Shown: positions 8,209 through 17,189 of the stretch, one piece after another
Numbering within the stretch: the stretch's first letter is position 1
How the letters are laid out: each line of letters starts with the position of its first letter
DNA from: Sporomusa silvacetica DSM 10669
GTDB lineage: Bacteria > Bacillota > Negativicutes > Sporomusales > Sporomusaceae
Assembly (NCBI RefSeq): GCF_002257705.1
Contig: NZ_LSLK01000088.1
Span: forward strand, 62,001 to 126,000
Length of the DNA: 64,000 nt
Direction of reading: 5' to 3'
Notes under the pieces: generated by a model
What the model was told of the DNA's origin: nothing
What the model saw: the letters and a program-made list of their open reading frames with translations, nothing else
Database searches by the model: none
Position numbers and translations under genes: made by a program

Positions 8209-8883
8209 GTGAAAATTTTAGTTGTTGAGGATGATGATCCCTTACGGGAGGCCATAATTTCTCTCTTGACTGAGGAAAATTATATTACCAATGAAGCTGC
8301 CACCGGTGACGAGGGCTTGTATTTGGCGCAGCAAGGGATCTATGATTTGCTGATATTAGATATTATGTTGCCTGAAATTAGTGGTTTGGAGATTGTCAAG
8401 AAGGTCAGGGCTGCTGATAATGCGGTGCCTATCTTATTATTAACAGCCCGCGACAGTGTAGAGGATAAGGTGACTGGTCTGGAGATCGGGGCTGATGATT
8501 ATCTGGTTAAACCGTTTGCGATTCAGGAACTGTTAGCGCGCATAAAAGCCTTGATTCGCCGCCACGGGTCAATGGCAAATGACGGAAAAATTAGTTATGG
8601 CGGTGTTACGGTAGACAGTAAGCTGCATGACGGCTTTGTTGAGAATCAGGCGTTAGGTCTAACTACTAAAGAATATGAGGTATTAGAATTCCTGGTTTTG
8701 AATAAAGAGCAGATTTTAACCAGAGAACAGATATTTGATCGTGTGTGGGGTTTTGAGTCCGAAACCACCATTAGTGTGGTTGATTTGTATATTCACTATT
8801 TGCGCAAAAAAATGGCTCAATCCGGTTATGACAGTTTGCTGCGCACAGTACGCGGTGCTGGCTTTATGTTTAAGGAGAAATAA
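8209..8883 (+). CDS. OmpR/PhoB-family response regulator (cluster 1)
   Basis: The 224-residue protein has an N-terminal receiver domain with acidic pocket VVEDDD, phosphoacceptor D51 in LLILDIMLPE, the T in LLLTARD and K in YLVKPFA. Residues 125-224 form a winged-helix DNA-binding domain (LTTKEYEVLEFLV, then TISVVDLYIHYLRKKM and LRTVRGAGFMF). It begins at GTG 8209. The kinase gene starts two bases after its stop codon, and an efflux operon follows, so it most likely controls that operon in response to envelope stress or a transported compound. Confidence 0.9.
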   Translation: MKILVVEDDDPLREAIISLLTEENYITNEAATGDEGLYLAQQGIYDLLILDIMLPEISGLEIVKKVRAADNAVPILLLTARDSVEDKVTGLEIGADDYLVKPFAIQELLARIKALIRRHGSMANDGKISYGGVTVDSKLHDGFVENQALGLTTKEYEVLEFLVLNKEQILTREQIFDRVWGFESETTISVVDLYIHYLRKKMAQSGYDSLLRTVRGAGFMFKEK

Positions 8884-8885
8884 GG

Positions 8886-10157
8886 ATGTTTAAACGCACG
8901 CTTCGCCGCTTATCGGCGATGAATTCGATCGTGTTTTTATTGATTTTTGTGTTTTTCGGGACTGTTATTTATGGCTTCGTATCATACCGCTTTTTTGATA
9001 AGGTGGATGAAGCCATGTTTCTTAAGATCAAGAATTATTCCATTGTGAATGGTAAAATGGTTCCGTATAGCCGAAGCCGGTTTTTGTTCGACCCGCGCAT
9101 TTTTATCCTGATACGGGACGACTGGGGACAGGTCAGCACTATATTTCCTTATGATCAAGATAATATGGAAAATTTGCTAGAGTTGATAGCCGAAGTTCAG
9201 CCATATCAATTTCAAACCAGAACTATTGAAAACCATACTTATAGAATTCTCGATATTCCGTATCGAAATCCGGATAACATCTTAGATACTGAGCGAGGGC
9301 CTATTGTTGTTAGGGGCCTTATCGCTGTGAGTATAGTTGATTCGGAAGTGGCTTCCTTGCGTGATTTGCTCATCGTTATCGCCAGTGGGCTTGTTATTGG
9401 CATGATCATTATTGTTTTCGCCAGCTATAATCTGGCAAGACGGTCAATGATTCCGATTCAAGCTTCCTGGGAAAAACAACAGCAGTTTGTTGCCGATGCC
9501 TCGCATGAACTACGGACGCCGCTTGCTGTGGTTACAAGCAATGCTGAACTTATCTTGCGGCACCCTGCTCATTCCGTGGAAGAAGAAAGCATCCGGGTAA
9601 CGAACATCATCAGGGAAGTCAGGCGTATGACCAAACTGGTTTCCAACCTGCTTACGCTGGCTAGGTCTGATGCCAATCAAATTGAAATCAAATTAGACCT
9701 TGTGAATGGCAAGGAAGTCATTGAGACTGTCACAGAGCTGTTTATACCACTAGCGGAGATGGAAGGTCTTACACTGCAAGTGAACCTTGGTGAACAGCTA
9801 GAGCTAATGGCAGACAAAGAGCGGTTGCATCAATTGCTGGTCATTTTGCTGGATAATGCCATAAAATACACACCGCCACCCGGACAACTGCTAATTACCG
9901 GCAGTAAGCAGGGGGGGTGCATGGTAATAACTGTTGAAGATTCCGGACCGGGAATACCGACCAAGGATTTGCCACATGTTTTTGACCGGTTTTACCGGGG
10001 GGATAAGGCTCGGTCGCGAGAAAAAGGCGGTACAGGTCTGGGCCTCTCTATTGCTAAATGGATTGTGGACCAGCATGGCGGAAAAATTGATGTCGTGAAC
10101 AAAAGCGGCGGCGGTGCAAAGTTTAGTATTGTATTGCCTGTAAAAATTAATAAATAA
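8886..10157 (+). CDS. Sensor histidine kinase (cluster 1)
   Basis: The 423-residue protein has a first membrane segment at about 13-34, a 120-residue extracytoplasmic domain, a second segment at about 161-183 and a short linker with no obvious HAMP domain. HisKA has H207 in ADASHELRTPLAVV, and the ATPase domain shows LLDNAIKYTPP, EDSGPGIP and GGTGLGLSIAKW. It is the partner of the response regulator immediately upstream. The extracytoplasmic domain has no motif that names the signal. A strong terminator follows, separating the two-component genes from tolC. Confidence 0.9.
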   Translation: MFKRTLRRLSAMNSIVFLLIFVFFGTVIYGFVSYRFFDKVDEAMFLKIKNYSIVNGKMVPYSRSRFLFDPRIFILIRDDWGQVSTIFPYDQDNMENLLELIAEVQPYQFQTRTIENHTYRILDIPYRNPDNILDTERGPIVVRGLIAVSIVDSEVASLRDLLIVIASGLVIGMIIIVFASYNLARRSMIPIQASWEKQQQFVADASHELRTPLAVVTSNAELILRHPAHSVEEESIRVTNIIREVRRMTKLVSNLLTLARSDANQIEIKLDLVNGKEVIETVTELFIPLAEMEGLTLQVNLGEQLELMADKERLHQLLVILLDNAIKYTPPPGQLLITGSKQGGCMVITVEDSGPGIPTKDLPHVFDRFYRGDKARSREKGGTGLGLSIAKWIVDQHGGKIDVVNKSGGGAKFSIVLPVKINK

Positions 10158-10206
10158 TAGTAGAAAGAGCACTTGTTATTTTACGAGTGCTCTTTCTACT
10201 ATTTAA
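10158..10206 (+). terminator. Intrinsic terminator after the cluster 1 kinase
   Basis: A 16-bp perfect stem (10158-10173 with 10186-10201) is followed by TTTAACTCTTTT. The efflux genes downstream must therefore use their own promoter in the 150 bases that follow; TATAAT at about 10232 is a candidate -10 box. Confidence 0.88.
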
Positions 10207-10355
10207 CTCTTTTCTAATAGTCAGTGAACCCGTATAATGGGTAATATGGTCACGAATCTTAGAACTAAATAAAATCTAAAGAAAATCAAAAAGACTGTGC
10301 TTACAATAAGAACTAAGCTACATTAGAAAAAATTGCGTAGGAGGCTGCTCATACT

Positions 10356-11621
10356 ATGTTAAACTTAAGAAATAAGGCTGCTGTGATTACTGCTGGTTTG
10401 ATTTTTTTGCAGCAAACCTTTGCTTTTGCTGCACCTGTCGAGCTATCCCTGCAAGACAGTATTGAATATGCATTGAAAAACAACCCATCCATCCAAATCG
10501 CCAGCGAAGATAAAAAGAAATCCGAACTCAGTGTTGGGGAAACCAAAGCAGGTAAAATGCCCACAGTTTCTCTGGGCAGTGGCTACACTTACCAAGGCAA
10601 TTCAGGCGATGACAGTTTTAGCAACAGCTTACGCATGAACTTGCCACTCTATAGCGGCGGCCGGACCGAAGCGCAGATTGAGCAGGCTAAACTTGGCGTA
10701 CGTACTGCTGACCTCAATGTGGAAAAAAGCAAACAGCAACTGATTCTTGACGCCACATCCAATTATTATAGCGTACTTGAGGCTAAAAACATGCGTGATG
10801 TGAATGAGGAAAGTGTCAACAATCTTAAGGCTCATCTAAACATAGTACAAGCAAAATACCAGGAAGGTATTGCTGCTAAATCTGAGGTTTTACGGGCTGA
10901 AGTCGAGGTTGCCAACGCTGACCAGAATCTTATTAAAGCGCAAAATCAATATGAATTGGCAGTGTCTGATTTGTTGACTACCATGAATATGGATGCCGGG
11001 ACCGAGCTACAGTTAAAGGGTGAGCTTGCCTATCAGGCTGATACCAGAACGTTGGCAGAAGCTATCAGCCTGGCTCAGCAAAACCGGCCGGAAATGGCCC
11101 AAGCCCAAGTCAGTATCGACAGTGCCCAAAAAGGTATAGAAATTGCTGAAAGCAACAATCGGCCGACCGTCTCCCTGTCAGCCTCAACCGGCTGGAATGA
11201 TCGTTTGTTGCCTACTAATGATACCAACTGGTCGGTTGGGGCCTCGGCAAGCTGGAATGTTTTTGATGCCGGTGTAACCAAGTCAAAAGTCAGCCAGGCC
11301 GAATCTTCGGTAGCCAAAGCCAAGCTGCAGGCTGAGCAGACAACTGATTCCATCGAGCAGGAAGTCCGTCAAAGCTACCTAAATATGAAGGAAGCTGAGA
11401 AACGGTTGAGTACAACTCAGGTAACAGTAAACAAGGCCAATGAGGATCTATACATTGCACAAGAAACCTATAGAGCCGGTGTCAGTACCAATCTTGATGT
11501 CTTTGATGCTCAATTAGCGCTGACACAAGCCAAAACAAACCATGTGCAGGCTCTGTATGATTACAATGTCAACAAAGCTAAGCTTGATAAAGCCATGGGC
11601 GTAAAAGCCACTAGTCTATAG
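10356..11621 (+). CDS. tolC: TolC-family outer-membrane efflux protein (cluster 1)
   Basis: The 421-residue protein has a signal peptide (cleavage near AFAAPVEL) and two homologous halves of long alpha-helical hairpins, the TolC/OEP pattern. Repeated elements include LNLPLYSGGRTEAQIEQAKLG in the first half and ASWNVFDAGVTKSKVSQAES in the second, and the conserved YRAGVSTNLDVFDAQLALTQAK near the end. It supplies the outer-membrane channel for the adaptor and ABC genes that follow. Its presence requires an outer membrane, which fits a diderm Firmicute. It starts at ATG after TAGGAGGC. Confidence 0.9.
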   Translation: MLNLRNKAAVITAGLIFLQQTFAFAAPVELSLQDSIEYALKNNPSIQIASEDKKKSELSVGETKAGKMPTVSLGSGYTYQGNSGDDSFSNSLRMNLPLYSGGRTEAQIEQAKLGVRTADLNVEKSKQQLILDATSNYYSVLEAKNMRDVNEESVNNLKAHLNIVQAKYQEGIAAKSEVLRAEVEVANADQNLIKAQNQYELAVSDLLTTMNMDAGTELQLKGELAYQADTRTLAEAISLAQQNRPEMAQAQVSIDSAQKGIEIAESNNRPTVSLSASTGWNDRLLPTNDTNWSVGASASWNVFDAGVTKSKVSQAESSVAKAKLQAEQTTDSIEQEVRQSYLNMKEAEKRLSTTQVTVNKANEDLYIAQETYRAGVSTNLDVFDAQLALTQAKTNHVQALYDYNVNKAKLDKAMGVKATSL

Positions 11622-11637
11622 GTGGGGAGAGGTATTT

Positions 11638-12744
11638 ATGAATTTAATGTGGCAGAAAATTGTAAACCAAAAGAAGCTGTTCATCATAGCCATCCTGGTG
11701 GTGGCCGCTATCGCTGGCGGTGGCTATTACTATCAAAATAAAAGTAAAGCAACTACAGTGCCCCAACAGACCATTCAGGCCGAGATCCGGGACCTTACCT
11801 CGGTGGTAGCGGCAACAGGCACAATCAAGGCCGTAAATTCTGTAGATATCAGCTCTAAGATAACAGCCCATATCAAAGAAATTAAGGTCAAAGAAAATGA
11901 GCAGGTTACAGCCGGGCAAGTGCTTGTTATATTGGAAGATACCGCTCTGCAGGCCCAGGTAACCCAGGCGAAAGAACGGCTGGATAATGCAGCTATCAAA
12001 TACCAGCGGACCTCCCGACTGACTGCAATTGGCGGCACTTCCACAGAGGCACTCGATAATGCCAGCATGGACTATAAGATTGCTCAGGCCAATTATGATG
12101 AGGTCATGTCTAAGCTTGATGATACCATTATTGTTTCACCCATGGCTGGCAGTGTCATCGGTAAACCGTTATCAGCAGGGGAGTTGGTAGCCCAAGGGGT
12201 AAATAATCCCACCGTTATTTTAACTGTGGCTGATATGTCCAAAATGCAAATCGAAGCAAATATAGATCAAACCGACATTGGTAAAATCGCGCTTGGACAA
12301 AAGGTTACTTTTACGGTTGATGCTTATCCTGGTAAAGAGTTTAGCGGTATGGTAACCATCATCTCCCGCAAAGCTGTAGTTTCCGGAAATGTTACCTACT
12401 ACCCGGTAACCATCGACGTTACTAATGCCGAAAACCTCTTAAACCCTGGTATGGTTGCCAGAGTATCGGTTATTGTCAGTGAAAGCCAAGGCGTGTTGAC
12501 CCTGCCACTGTCAGCGATCCGTTCAGATAAAACCGGAAAATATGTTGTCGTTGTCGGACCAAACGGTCAGACACAGAATGTGCCTGTTAAGACAGGGAAT
12601 ACCGGCGATGACCGGGTAGAGATTATCAGTGGACTTAGTGAGGGTGACAAGGTTGTTGTATCGCAAGTAAAAACCCAGTCGCAGGCACAAACAAGTAGTA
12701 AACAGGGATCAAGCCAGGGCGGCGGGGGACGCCCGATGTTCTAA
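11638..12744 (+). CDS. macA: MacA-like periplasmic adaptor (membrane fusion) protein (cluster 1)
   Basis: The 368-residue protein has an N-terminal membrane anchor (about 12-31), followed by the two halves of a lipoyl/barrel-sandwich domain (TGTIKAVNSVDISSKITAHI and SPMAGSVIGKPLSAGELVAQ) that flank an alpha-helical hairpin (about 100-155). The beta-barrel and membrane-proximal domains run to about 350. The tail is Gln/Ser/Gly-rich. It starts 16 bases after tolC and 33 bases before the ATPase, so the four genes form one operon for a tripartite MacAB-TolC-type exporter. Confidence 0.9.
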   Translation: MNLMWQKIVNQKKLFIIAILVVAAIAGGGYYYQNKSKATTVPQQTIQAEIRDLTSVVAATGTIKAVNSVDISSKITAHIKEIKVKENEQVTAGQVLVILEDTALQAQVTQAKERLDNAAIKYQRTSRLTAIGGTSTEALDNASMDYKIAQANYDEVMSKLDDTIIVSPMAGSVIGKPLSAGELVAQGVNNPTVILTVADMSKMQIEANIDQTDIGKIALGQKVTFTVDAYPGKEFSGMVTIISRKAVVSGNVTYYPVTIDVTNAENLLNPGMVARVSVIVSESQGVLTLPLSAIRSDKTGKYVVVVGPNGQTQNVPVKTGNTGDDRVEIISGLSEGDKVVVSQVKTQSQAQTSSKQGSSQGGGGRPMF

Positions 12745-12776
12745 ACTGAGTGTCGGTTAGATAAGGGGGTCATACT

Positions 12777-13481
12777 ATGACAATAGCATTAGCTAATATA
12801 ATAAAAACCTATCAAATGGGCGATACGGTAGTTGCCGCCCTGGCAGGAGTCAGTCTTGACATCTGTGAAGGTGAATTCACTGCCATCATGGGGCCATCAG
12901 GCTCTGGTAAATCGACGTTGATGAATATACTGGGTTGTTTAGACCGTCCAACAAGCGGCTCGTATTTGCTGGATGGCCAGGAGGTTTCGACGTTAACAGA
13001 TGATGAACTGGCACTAACCAGGAACAAAAAGATCGGGTTTGTTTTTCAGAACTTTAACCTACTGCCGCGTATTACGGCAGTAGAGAATGTTGCTTTGCCA
13101 TTGGTCTATGCTGGGGTTGCGGCCAAAGACAGGCACCAGCGTTCTGCGGCGGCGCTAGCTTCTGTCGGTCTGGAACAAAGAATGGACCATCTGCCAAACG
13201 AATTGTCAGGTGGTCAGCGTCAGCGGGTGGCCATCGCCCGCGCGCTGGTTAATGAGCCTAGTATTATTATGGCTGATGAACCTACCGGTGCGCTTGACAC
13301 CAAATCAGGCGAGGAAGTTATGGACATCTTTAAAACACTCAATTCCTATGGTCGTACCATTATTTTGGTAACCCATGAGCCTGATATCGCCGCCCATGCC
13401 AAGCGAGTCATTCATGTCCGCGATGGACTCATTGTCCGGGACACAGGAAGGGATGAAACATGTGTTTTGGGAAAGTGTTAA
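12777..13481 (+). CDS. macB: MacB/LolD-type ABC transporter ATPase (cluster 1)
   Basis: The 234-residue ATPase has Walker A GPSGSGKST, a Q-loop in FVFQNFNLLPRITAVENV, signature LSGGQRQRVAIARAL, Walker B IIMADEPTGALD and the H-loop in ILVTHEPDIA. The FNLLPRITAVENVALPL segment is typical of the MacB/LolD/FtsE group. In Escherichia coli MacB this domain is fused to the permease; here ATPase and permease are separate genes whose ends overlap. The start is ATG 12777 after AAGGGGGT. Confidence 0.92.
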   Translation: MTIALANIIKTYQMGDTVVAALAGVSLDICEGEFTAIMGPSGSGKSTLMNILGCLDRPTSGSYLLDGQEVSTLTDDELALTRNKKIGFVFQNFNLLPRITAVENVALPLVYAGVAAKDRHQRSAAALASVGLEQRMDHLPNELSGGQRQRVAIARALVNEPSIIMADEPTGALDTKSGEEVMDIFKTLNSYGRTIILVTHEPDIAAHAKRVIHVRDGLIVRDTGRDETCVLGKC

Positions 13482-14676
13482 GATTGCATTAGATGCATTA
13501 GTATCCAACAAGCTCAGGTCCATTCTTACCATGCTTGGTATTATCATTGGCGTGGGTGCGGTTATTGCCATGGTGTCTATTGGTATGGGGGTACGGGATA
13601 AGGTATCAAACTCGATTGCCAGCCTGGGCAGCAATCTTATCATTGTAACACCAGGGGCCGCTTCCTCATCCGGTGTACGGCAGGCAGCCGGCACCAATAT
13701 TACCCTAACCTTGAAGGATGCCGAGGCTTTGGCTCGTGAAGTGAACGGTATCGGCGCGGTCGCCCCTAGTGTTAGTAAGCAATATCAAATGGTTGCCGGT
13801 AATATGAACTGGACAACCAGCGTGCAGGGTACGACGCCAGAATATCTGGAGGTGCGTAACCTAAGCGTGCAAGCCGGCAGCTTTATTACCAATGAAGATG
13901 TTGAGACCCGCAATCGGGTGGCCGTTATTGGTACTACTGTTGCCAGCAACCTGTTTACCAACATAAACCCGATTGGACAGAGCATCCGTATTAACAATGC
14001 TCCTTTTACGATAATCGGCGTGCTTGAGGGCAAAGGCCAGTCAGCCGGGGGGCAGGACCAAGACGATACGGTTATTATTCCACTGACTACGGCTCAGGAA
14101 CGCATGATGGGTATTACCTACGTTCAGACAATCAGTGTGCAGGCAGCTAATTCTGAAGTTGTTGATGAGGTCCAGGAAGGGATAACCAGCCTCTTGCGGG
14201 CGCGGCACGATATCACGGCAGATAAAACTGATGACTTTACCGTACGTAACCTGGCCAGTGTTATGGCGACAGCTCAGGAAACCACAGGAACCATCACCAT
14301 GCTACTGGGAAGTATTGCGGCCATATCTCTCTTAGTTGGCGGTATCGGTATCATGAATATCATGATGGTATCTGTTACGGAACGGACAAGGGAAATTGGT
14401 ATTCGCAAAGCGCTGGGAGCCAGATATTCCAATATCCTGATGCAATTCCTCATCGAAGCCATTGTTATCGGCGTCATTGGCGGTGCTATTGGTATTGTAA
14501 TTGGGATTGGCACTTCCTACGCCATTTCATCCATTGCCGGTTGGAATACGGTGGTCACAGCAACACCGATTTTGGTAGCTTTCGGCTTTTCGGTAGGTAT
14601 TGGCCTCTTTTTCGGTCTTTACCCGGCCCGCAAAGCGGCGCTTCTTAATCCGATTGATGCCCTGCGGTATGAATAG
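13462..14676 (+). CDS. MacB-type ABC transporter permease (cluster 1)
   Basis: About 404 residues. The N-terminal membrane helix (about 20-42), a large extracytoplasmic MacB_PCD domain (to about 270) and three C-terminal FtsX helices with NIMMVSVTERTREIGIRKALGA and a final YPARKAALLNPIDALRYE make it a MacB-type permease. The frame is open further upstream; GTG 13462 lies nine bases after AGGAAGGG and aligns exactly with the start of the second-cluster permease, so it is preferred over ATG 13453. The gene overlaps the ATPase by 20 bases. Such machines work as mechanotransmitters driving export of peptides, lipids or antibiotics through TolC. Confidence 0.9.
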   Translation: MFWESVKIALDALVSNKLRSILTMLGIIIGVGAVIAMVSIGMGVRDKVSNSIASLGSNLIIVTPGAASSSGVRQAAGTNITLTLKDAEALAREVNGIGAVAPSVSKQYQMVAGNMNWTTSVQGTTPEYLEVRNLSVQAGSFITNEDVETRNRVAVIGTTVASNLFTNINPIGQSIRINNAPFTIIGVLEGKGQSAGGQDQDDTVIIPLTTAQERMMGITYVQTISVQAANSEVVDEVQEGITSLLRARHDITADKTDDFTVRNLASVMATAQETTGTITMLLGSIAAISLLVGGIGIMNIMMVSVTERTREIGIRKALGARYSNILMQFLIEAIVIGVIGGAIGIVIGIGTSYAISSIAGWNTVVTATPILVAFGFSVGIGLFFGLYPARKAALLNPIDALRYE

Positions 14677-14687
14677 TGAATAAAAAA

Positions 14688-14731
14688 CCAAAAAGCTGTG
14701 CTGAAACTTTTGTTTCAGCACAGCTTTTTGG
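14688..14731. terminator. Bidirectional terminator between efflux cluster 1 and the convergent gene
   Basis: A near-perfect stem of about 19 bp built on CCAAAAAGCTGTGCTGAAA and its complement is flanked by A-rich and T-rich sides. It can terminate both the MacB operon and the convergent exported-protein gene. Confidence 0.92.
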
Positions 14732-14739
14732 TAGTTTTC

Positions 14740-15171
14740 CTATATTCTAATGTCAATAATAGCTGATACTCCAACACCCTGTACCCGACTAAAGTTGACG
14801 GGATTGGTACTATCGATAGGTAGTAAGGCTTTTACTCTAAACGTACTGCTGTTAAAATTGCCTTCTAGCTGGAGGACGGCTTCCGTTTGGTCCACTAATT
14901 CTTGTGTGCCTGTTACCTGGGCAGCACCTATGTACCCTTTATTGCCAGCAGAAACGATGGGGACTACCTTAGTAGCATAATCACTGCCTGCACTATGTTT
15001 AAAGGTCAATGTATTGATGAAATTATTCAGCGGGGTTGAAAACTTATTGATAAGAAAACCTATCCCACCGACTTTAAAAACATCACCAAAGCTAAAAGCT
15101 TGCGAAACTGGAACAGCGGTAACTGATAGCAAGGAAACTAGTAACATACCAATCAAAATCTGTTTTCTCAT
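14740..15171 (-). CDS. Exported protein of unknown function
   Basis: The 143-residue product has a clear signal peptide (MRKQILIGMLLVSLL, cleavage near VSQAFS). The mature part begins FSFGDVFKVGGIGFLINKF and contains alternating strands such as AVLQLEGNFNSSTFRVKALLP and a C-terminal VGVSAIIDIRI. No catalytic motif or cysteine is visible. It starts at ATG after TGGAGGAG, so it looks genuinely expressed. It is convergent with efflux cluster 1 and lies downstream of the menaquinone genes with no obvious link to either. I do not recognise the family. Confidence 0.7.
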   Translation of the reverse strand: MRKQILIGMLLVSLLSVTAVPVSQAFSFGDVFKVGGIGFLINKFSTPLNNFINTLTFKHSAGSDYATKVVPIVSAGNKGYIGAAQVTGTQELVDQTEAVLQLEGNFNSSTFRVKALLPIDSTNPVNFSRVQGVGVSAIIDIRI

Positions 15172-15256
15172 GTAAACTCCTCCAGTATAAATTTAGTGTT
15201 TGTACTATAATTTGATTATACTAAAATTGCCTAAATAGTCAACCACAGGTTATGTT

Positions 15257-16090
15257 TCATATTGTCGACCCATATACCTCTTTTAATAATGTGGGTTTTC
15301 GCAAGTCGGCGCATTTACAGACCTGTTTATCGTCAAGCCGTCTGATTGTAGCCAATAGAATATGCCCAATCTTGTCTGCATCTGCATAGAAAATTTGACT
15401 GAGCTCATTATGCTCCCAGTCTTTTACAACGCCTTCCCCATAATTCACAACAGTGTACAGGCCTGCATAACAAGCGCCGATTTCCCGGGCAAGATAGACT
15501 TCGGGACAGAGACTTTGGCCAACAATATCGGCATGTCCCTTCAACATTGCCACCTCAGCAGGGCTTTCGAAATGTCGCCCATCGGTTACTGCATACACCC
15601 CCCGTTGAAAGACCCGGGTCAAGGGTCTTGCTTTTGCCGCACAAATTAACTCTTGCCGAAGGTGCGGGCAAAGGGCTTGCCGCATAATCAACAGATAATG
15701 GCCTTCCAGCCCTACATCCTTACGCATGGATTGATCAATATAGTCTGATGCGACAACCATATCCCGGGTATCAAGCAGATGGTTGACTGACCCTACACCG
15801 CCTTCGGCCAGTATTTTTTTTACGCCTGCCTCACGGAATAACCAAAAAATTTGCCGTGATGCATCGGCACGGCTGGCCCCGCCGCGCCACCCGTGCATTC
15901 GGCAGGTTAGCACCTTTTTATTACCCAGACGAAATAGGAGAAACGGCGGTGTTTGCCCATAGGGTGTGTCAAACACCATATCGCGTTCGATTATTTCCAC
16001 ATCATGACAGCACAGTGCTGCCGGAAAGTCCATTGACAATGTGCCTGACCCGCCAATAATGGCAATACTTGCCTGCGGAATACAGCTCAT
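15257..16090 (-). CDS. MTA phosphorylase-like nucleosidase/phosphorylase in the futalosine cluster
   Basis: The frame opens at 16105, but the GAGGGGAT ribosome site lies inside it and ATG 16090 is the better start (277 residues). It has the trimeric MTAP/PNP signature: an N-terminal AIIGGSGTL phosphate loop, NKKVLTCRMHGWRGG, VASDYIDQS, FESPAEVAMLKG and ADIVGQSLCPEVYLAREIGACYAG. It begins 20 bases after mqnC and is the last gene of a mqnE-mqnA-mqnC run. No MqnB-type futalosine hydrolase is seen here, so it probably removes adenine from aminodeoxyfutalosine, possibly also salvaging methylthioadenosine. The family call is firm; the menaquinone role is inferred from context. Confidence 0.82.
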   Translation of the reverse strand: MSCIPQASIAIIGGSGTLSMDFPAALCCHDVEIIERDMVFDTPYGQTPPFLLFRLGNKKVLTCRMHGWRGGASRADASRQIFWLFREAGVKKILAEGGVGSVNHLLDTRDMVVASDYIDQSMRKDVGLEGHYLLIMRQALCPHLRQELICAAKARPLTRVFQRGVYAVTDGRHFESPAEVAMLKGHADIVGQSLCPEVYLAREIGACYAGLYTVVNYGEGVVKDWEHNELSQIFYADADKIGHILLATIRRLDDKQVCKCADLRKPTLLKEVYGSTI

Positions 16091-16109
16091 TATATCCCCT
16101 CGCAATCGT

Positions 16110-17189
16110 TTATTTAAAAGTTTTCAGGATTTCATACTGTGTATTCCGCTGGGCTGGAATTCTGCCTGTGGTGCGGATAAGGTCTGTCATTTTGTCAATT
16201 GACATCTGATAGGCAGTACCAGCAGCCCGGACTACGTTTTCTTCCAGCATGATACTGCCTAGATCATCGGCGCCAAAGGCCAGTGTTAACTGGCCGATTG
16301 ATTGGCCCTGAGTCACCCAGGAGCCCTGCAAATGTGAGATATTATCGAAATACAACCGGGCTACGGCTAAAGTCCGCAGATAATCCCAGGCACTAGCCTT
16401 TTCGCCGCCTAATTCTGTGTTGCCAGGCTGGAATGTCCACATGATAAAAGCCCGGAAACCGCCCGTACAATCTTGCAGTTCACGGATGGCCCGGAAATGA
16501 TTAATGCGTTGCCGGTAGGTTTCCTGCATTCCGATCACCATGGTAGCAGTTGTACCCATCCCTATACGCTGAGCCACTTCCATGACTTCCAGCCATTGCT
16601 TTGTCGTAATTTTTAAGGGACTGACCCGGCGGCGTACAGCATCATCTAATATTTCCGCTCCTCCGCCTGGCAGGGAATCCAGACCTGCGGCCTGCAGGCG
16701 ATGCAGAGCCTTTTGGATGGAGATACCAGCTAGGCTGGCCATATGGACAATCTCCGCCGGAGAAAAAGAATGAATTGTAATAGGAAACTGCTCTTTAATG
16801 CCTCGCAACATATTTTCAAAATAAGGGAGAGTTAACTCCGGGTGCAAACCGCCTTGCAGCATGATTTGAGTGCCACCGGCGGCTATCGTTTCTGCAATTT
16901 TTTTGTAGAGTTCTGCTGTAGTGAGTACATAAGCGTCCGCGGCATTTTTAGCCCGGTAAAAAGCACAGAATTTGCATTGGCTTTTGCAAACGTTGGTATA
17001 GTTGATATTTCGGTCTACAATAAAGGTAGCATAGGGCCCGGGATGTTTCCTTAGCCGGATGACATCTGCCGCTTGTCCCAAAGTGGGCAGATCTCCCCGG
17101 GTTAATAGCTCTAGTGCATCATTATCTTGTAAACGGCTGCCCTGAAGTATCTGGTCGATAATCGACTGCCATCTGTCCACTATTGTCAT
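16110..17189 (-). CDS. mqnC: Cyclic dehypoxanthinyl futalosine synthase (radical SAM)
   Basis: The 359-residue protein has the MqnC/MqnE radical SAM cluster motif CKSQCKFCAFYR after DRNINYTNV, then GGTQIMLQGGLHPELTLPYFENML, PGGGAEILDDAVRRRVSPLK and TATMVIGMQETYRQRINHF. The FYR following the third cysteine is typical of MqnC. It cyclises the dehypoxanthinyl futalosine intermediate to a spiro compound on the futalosine route to menaquinone. Its ATG overlaps the mqnA stop codon as ATGA, so the two are translationally coupled. Confidence 0.92.
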   Translation of the reverse strand: MTIVDRWQSIIDQILQGSRLQDNDALELLTRGDLPTLGQAADVIRLRKHPGPYATFIVDRNINYTNVCKSQCKFCAFYRAKNAADAYVLTTAELYKKIAETIAAGGTQIMLQGGLHPELTLPYFENMLRGIKEQFPITIHSFSPAEIVHMASLAGISIQKALHRLQAAGLDSLPGGGAEILDDAVRRRVSPLKITTKQWLEVMEVAQRIGMGTTATMVIGMQETYRQRINHFRAIRELQDCTGGFRAFIMWTFQPGNTELGGEKASAWDYLRTLAVARLYFDNISHLQGSWVTQGQSIGQLTLAFGADDLGSIMLEENVVRAAGTAYQMSIDKMTDLIRTTGRIPAQRNTQYEILKTFK

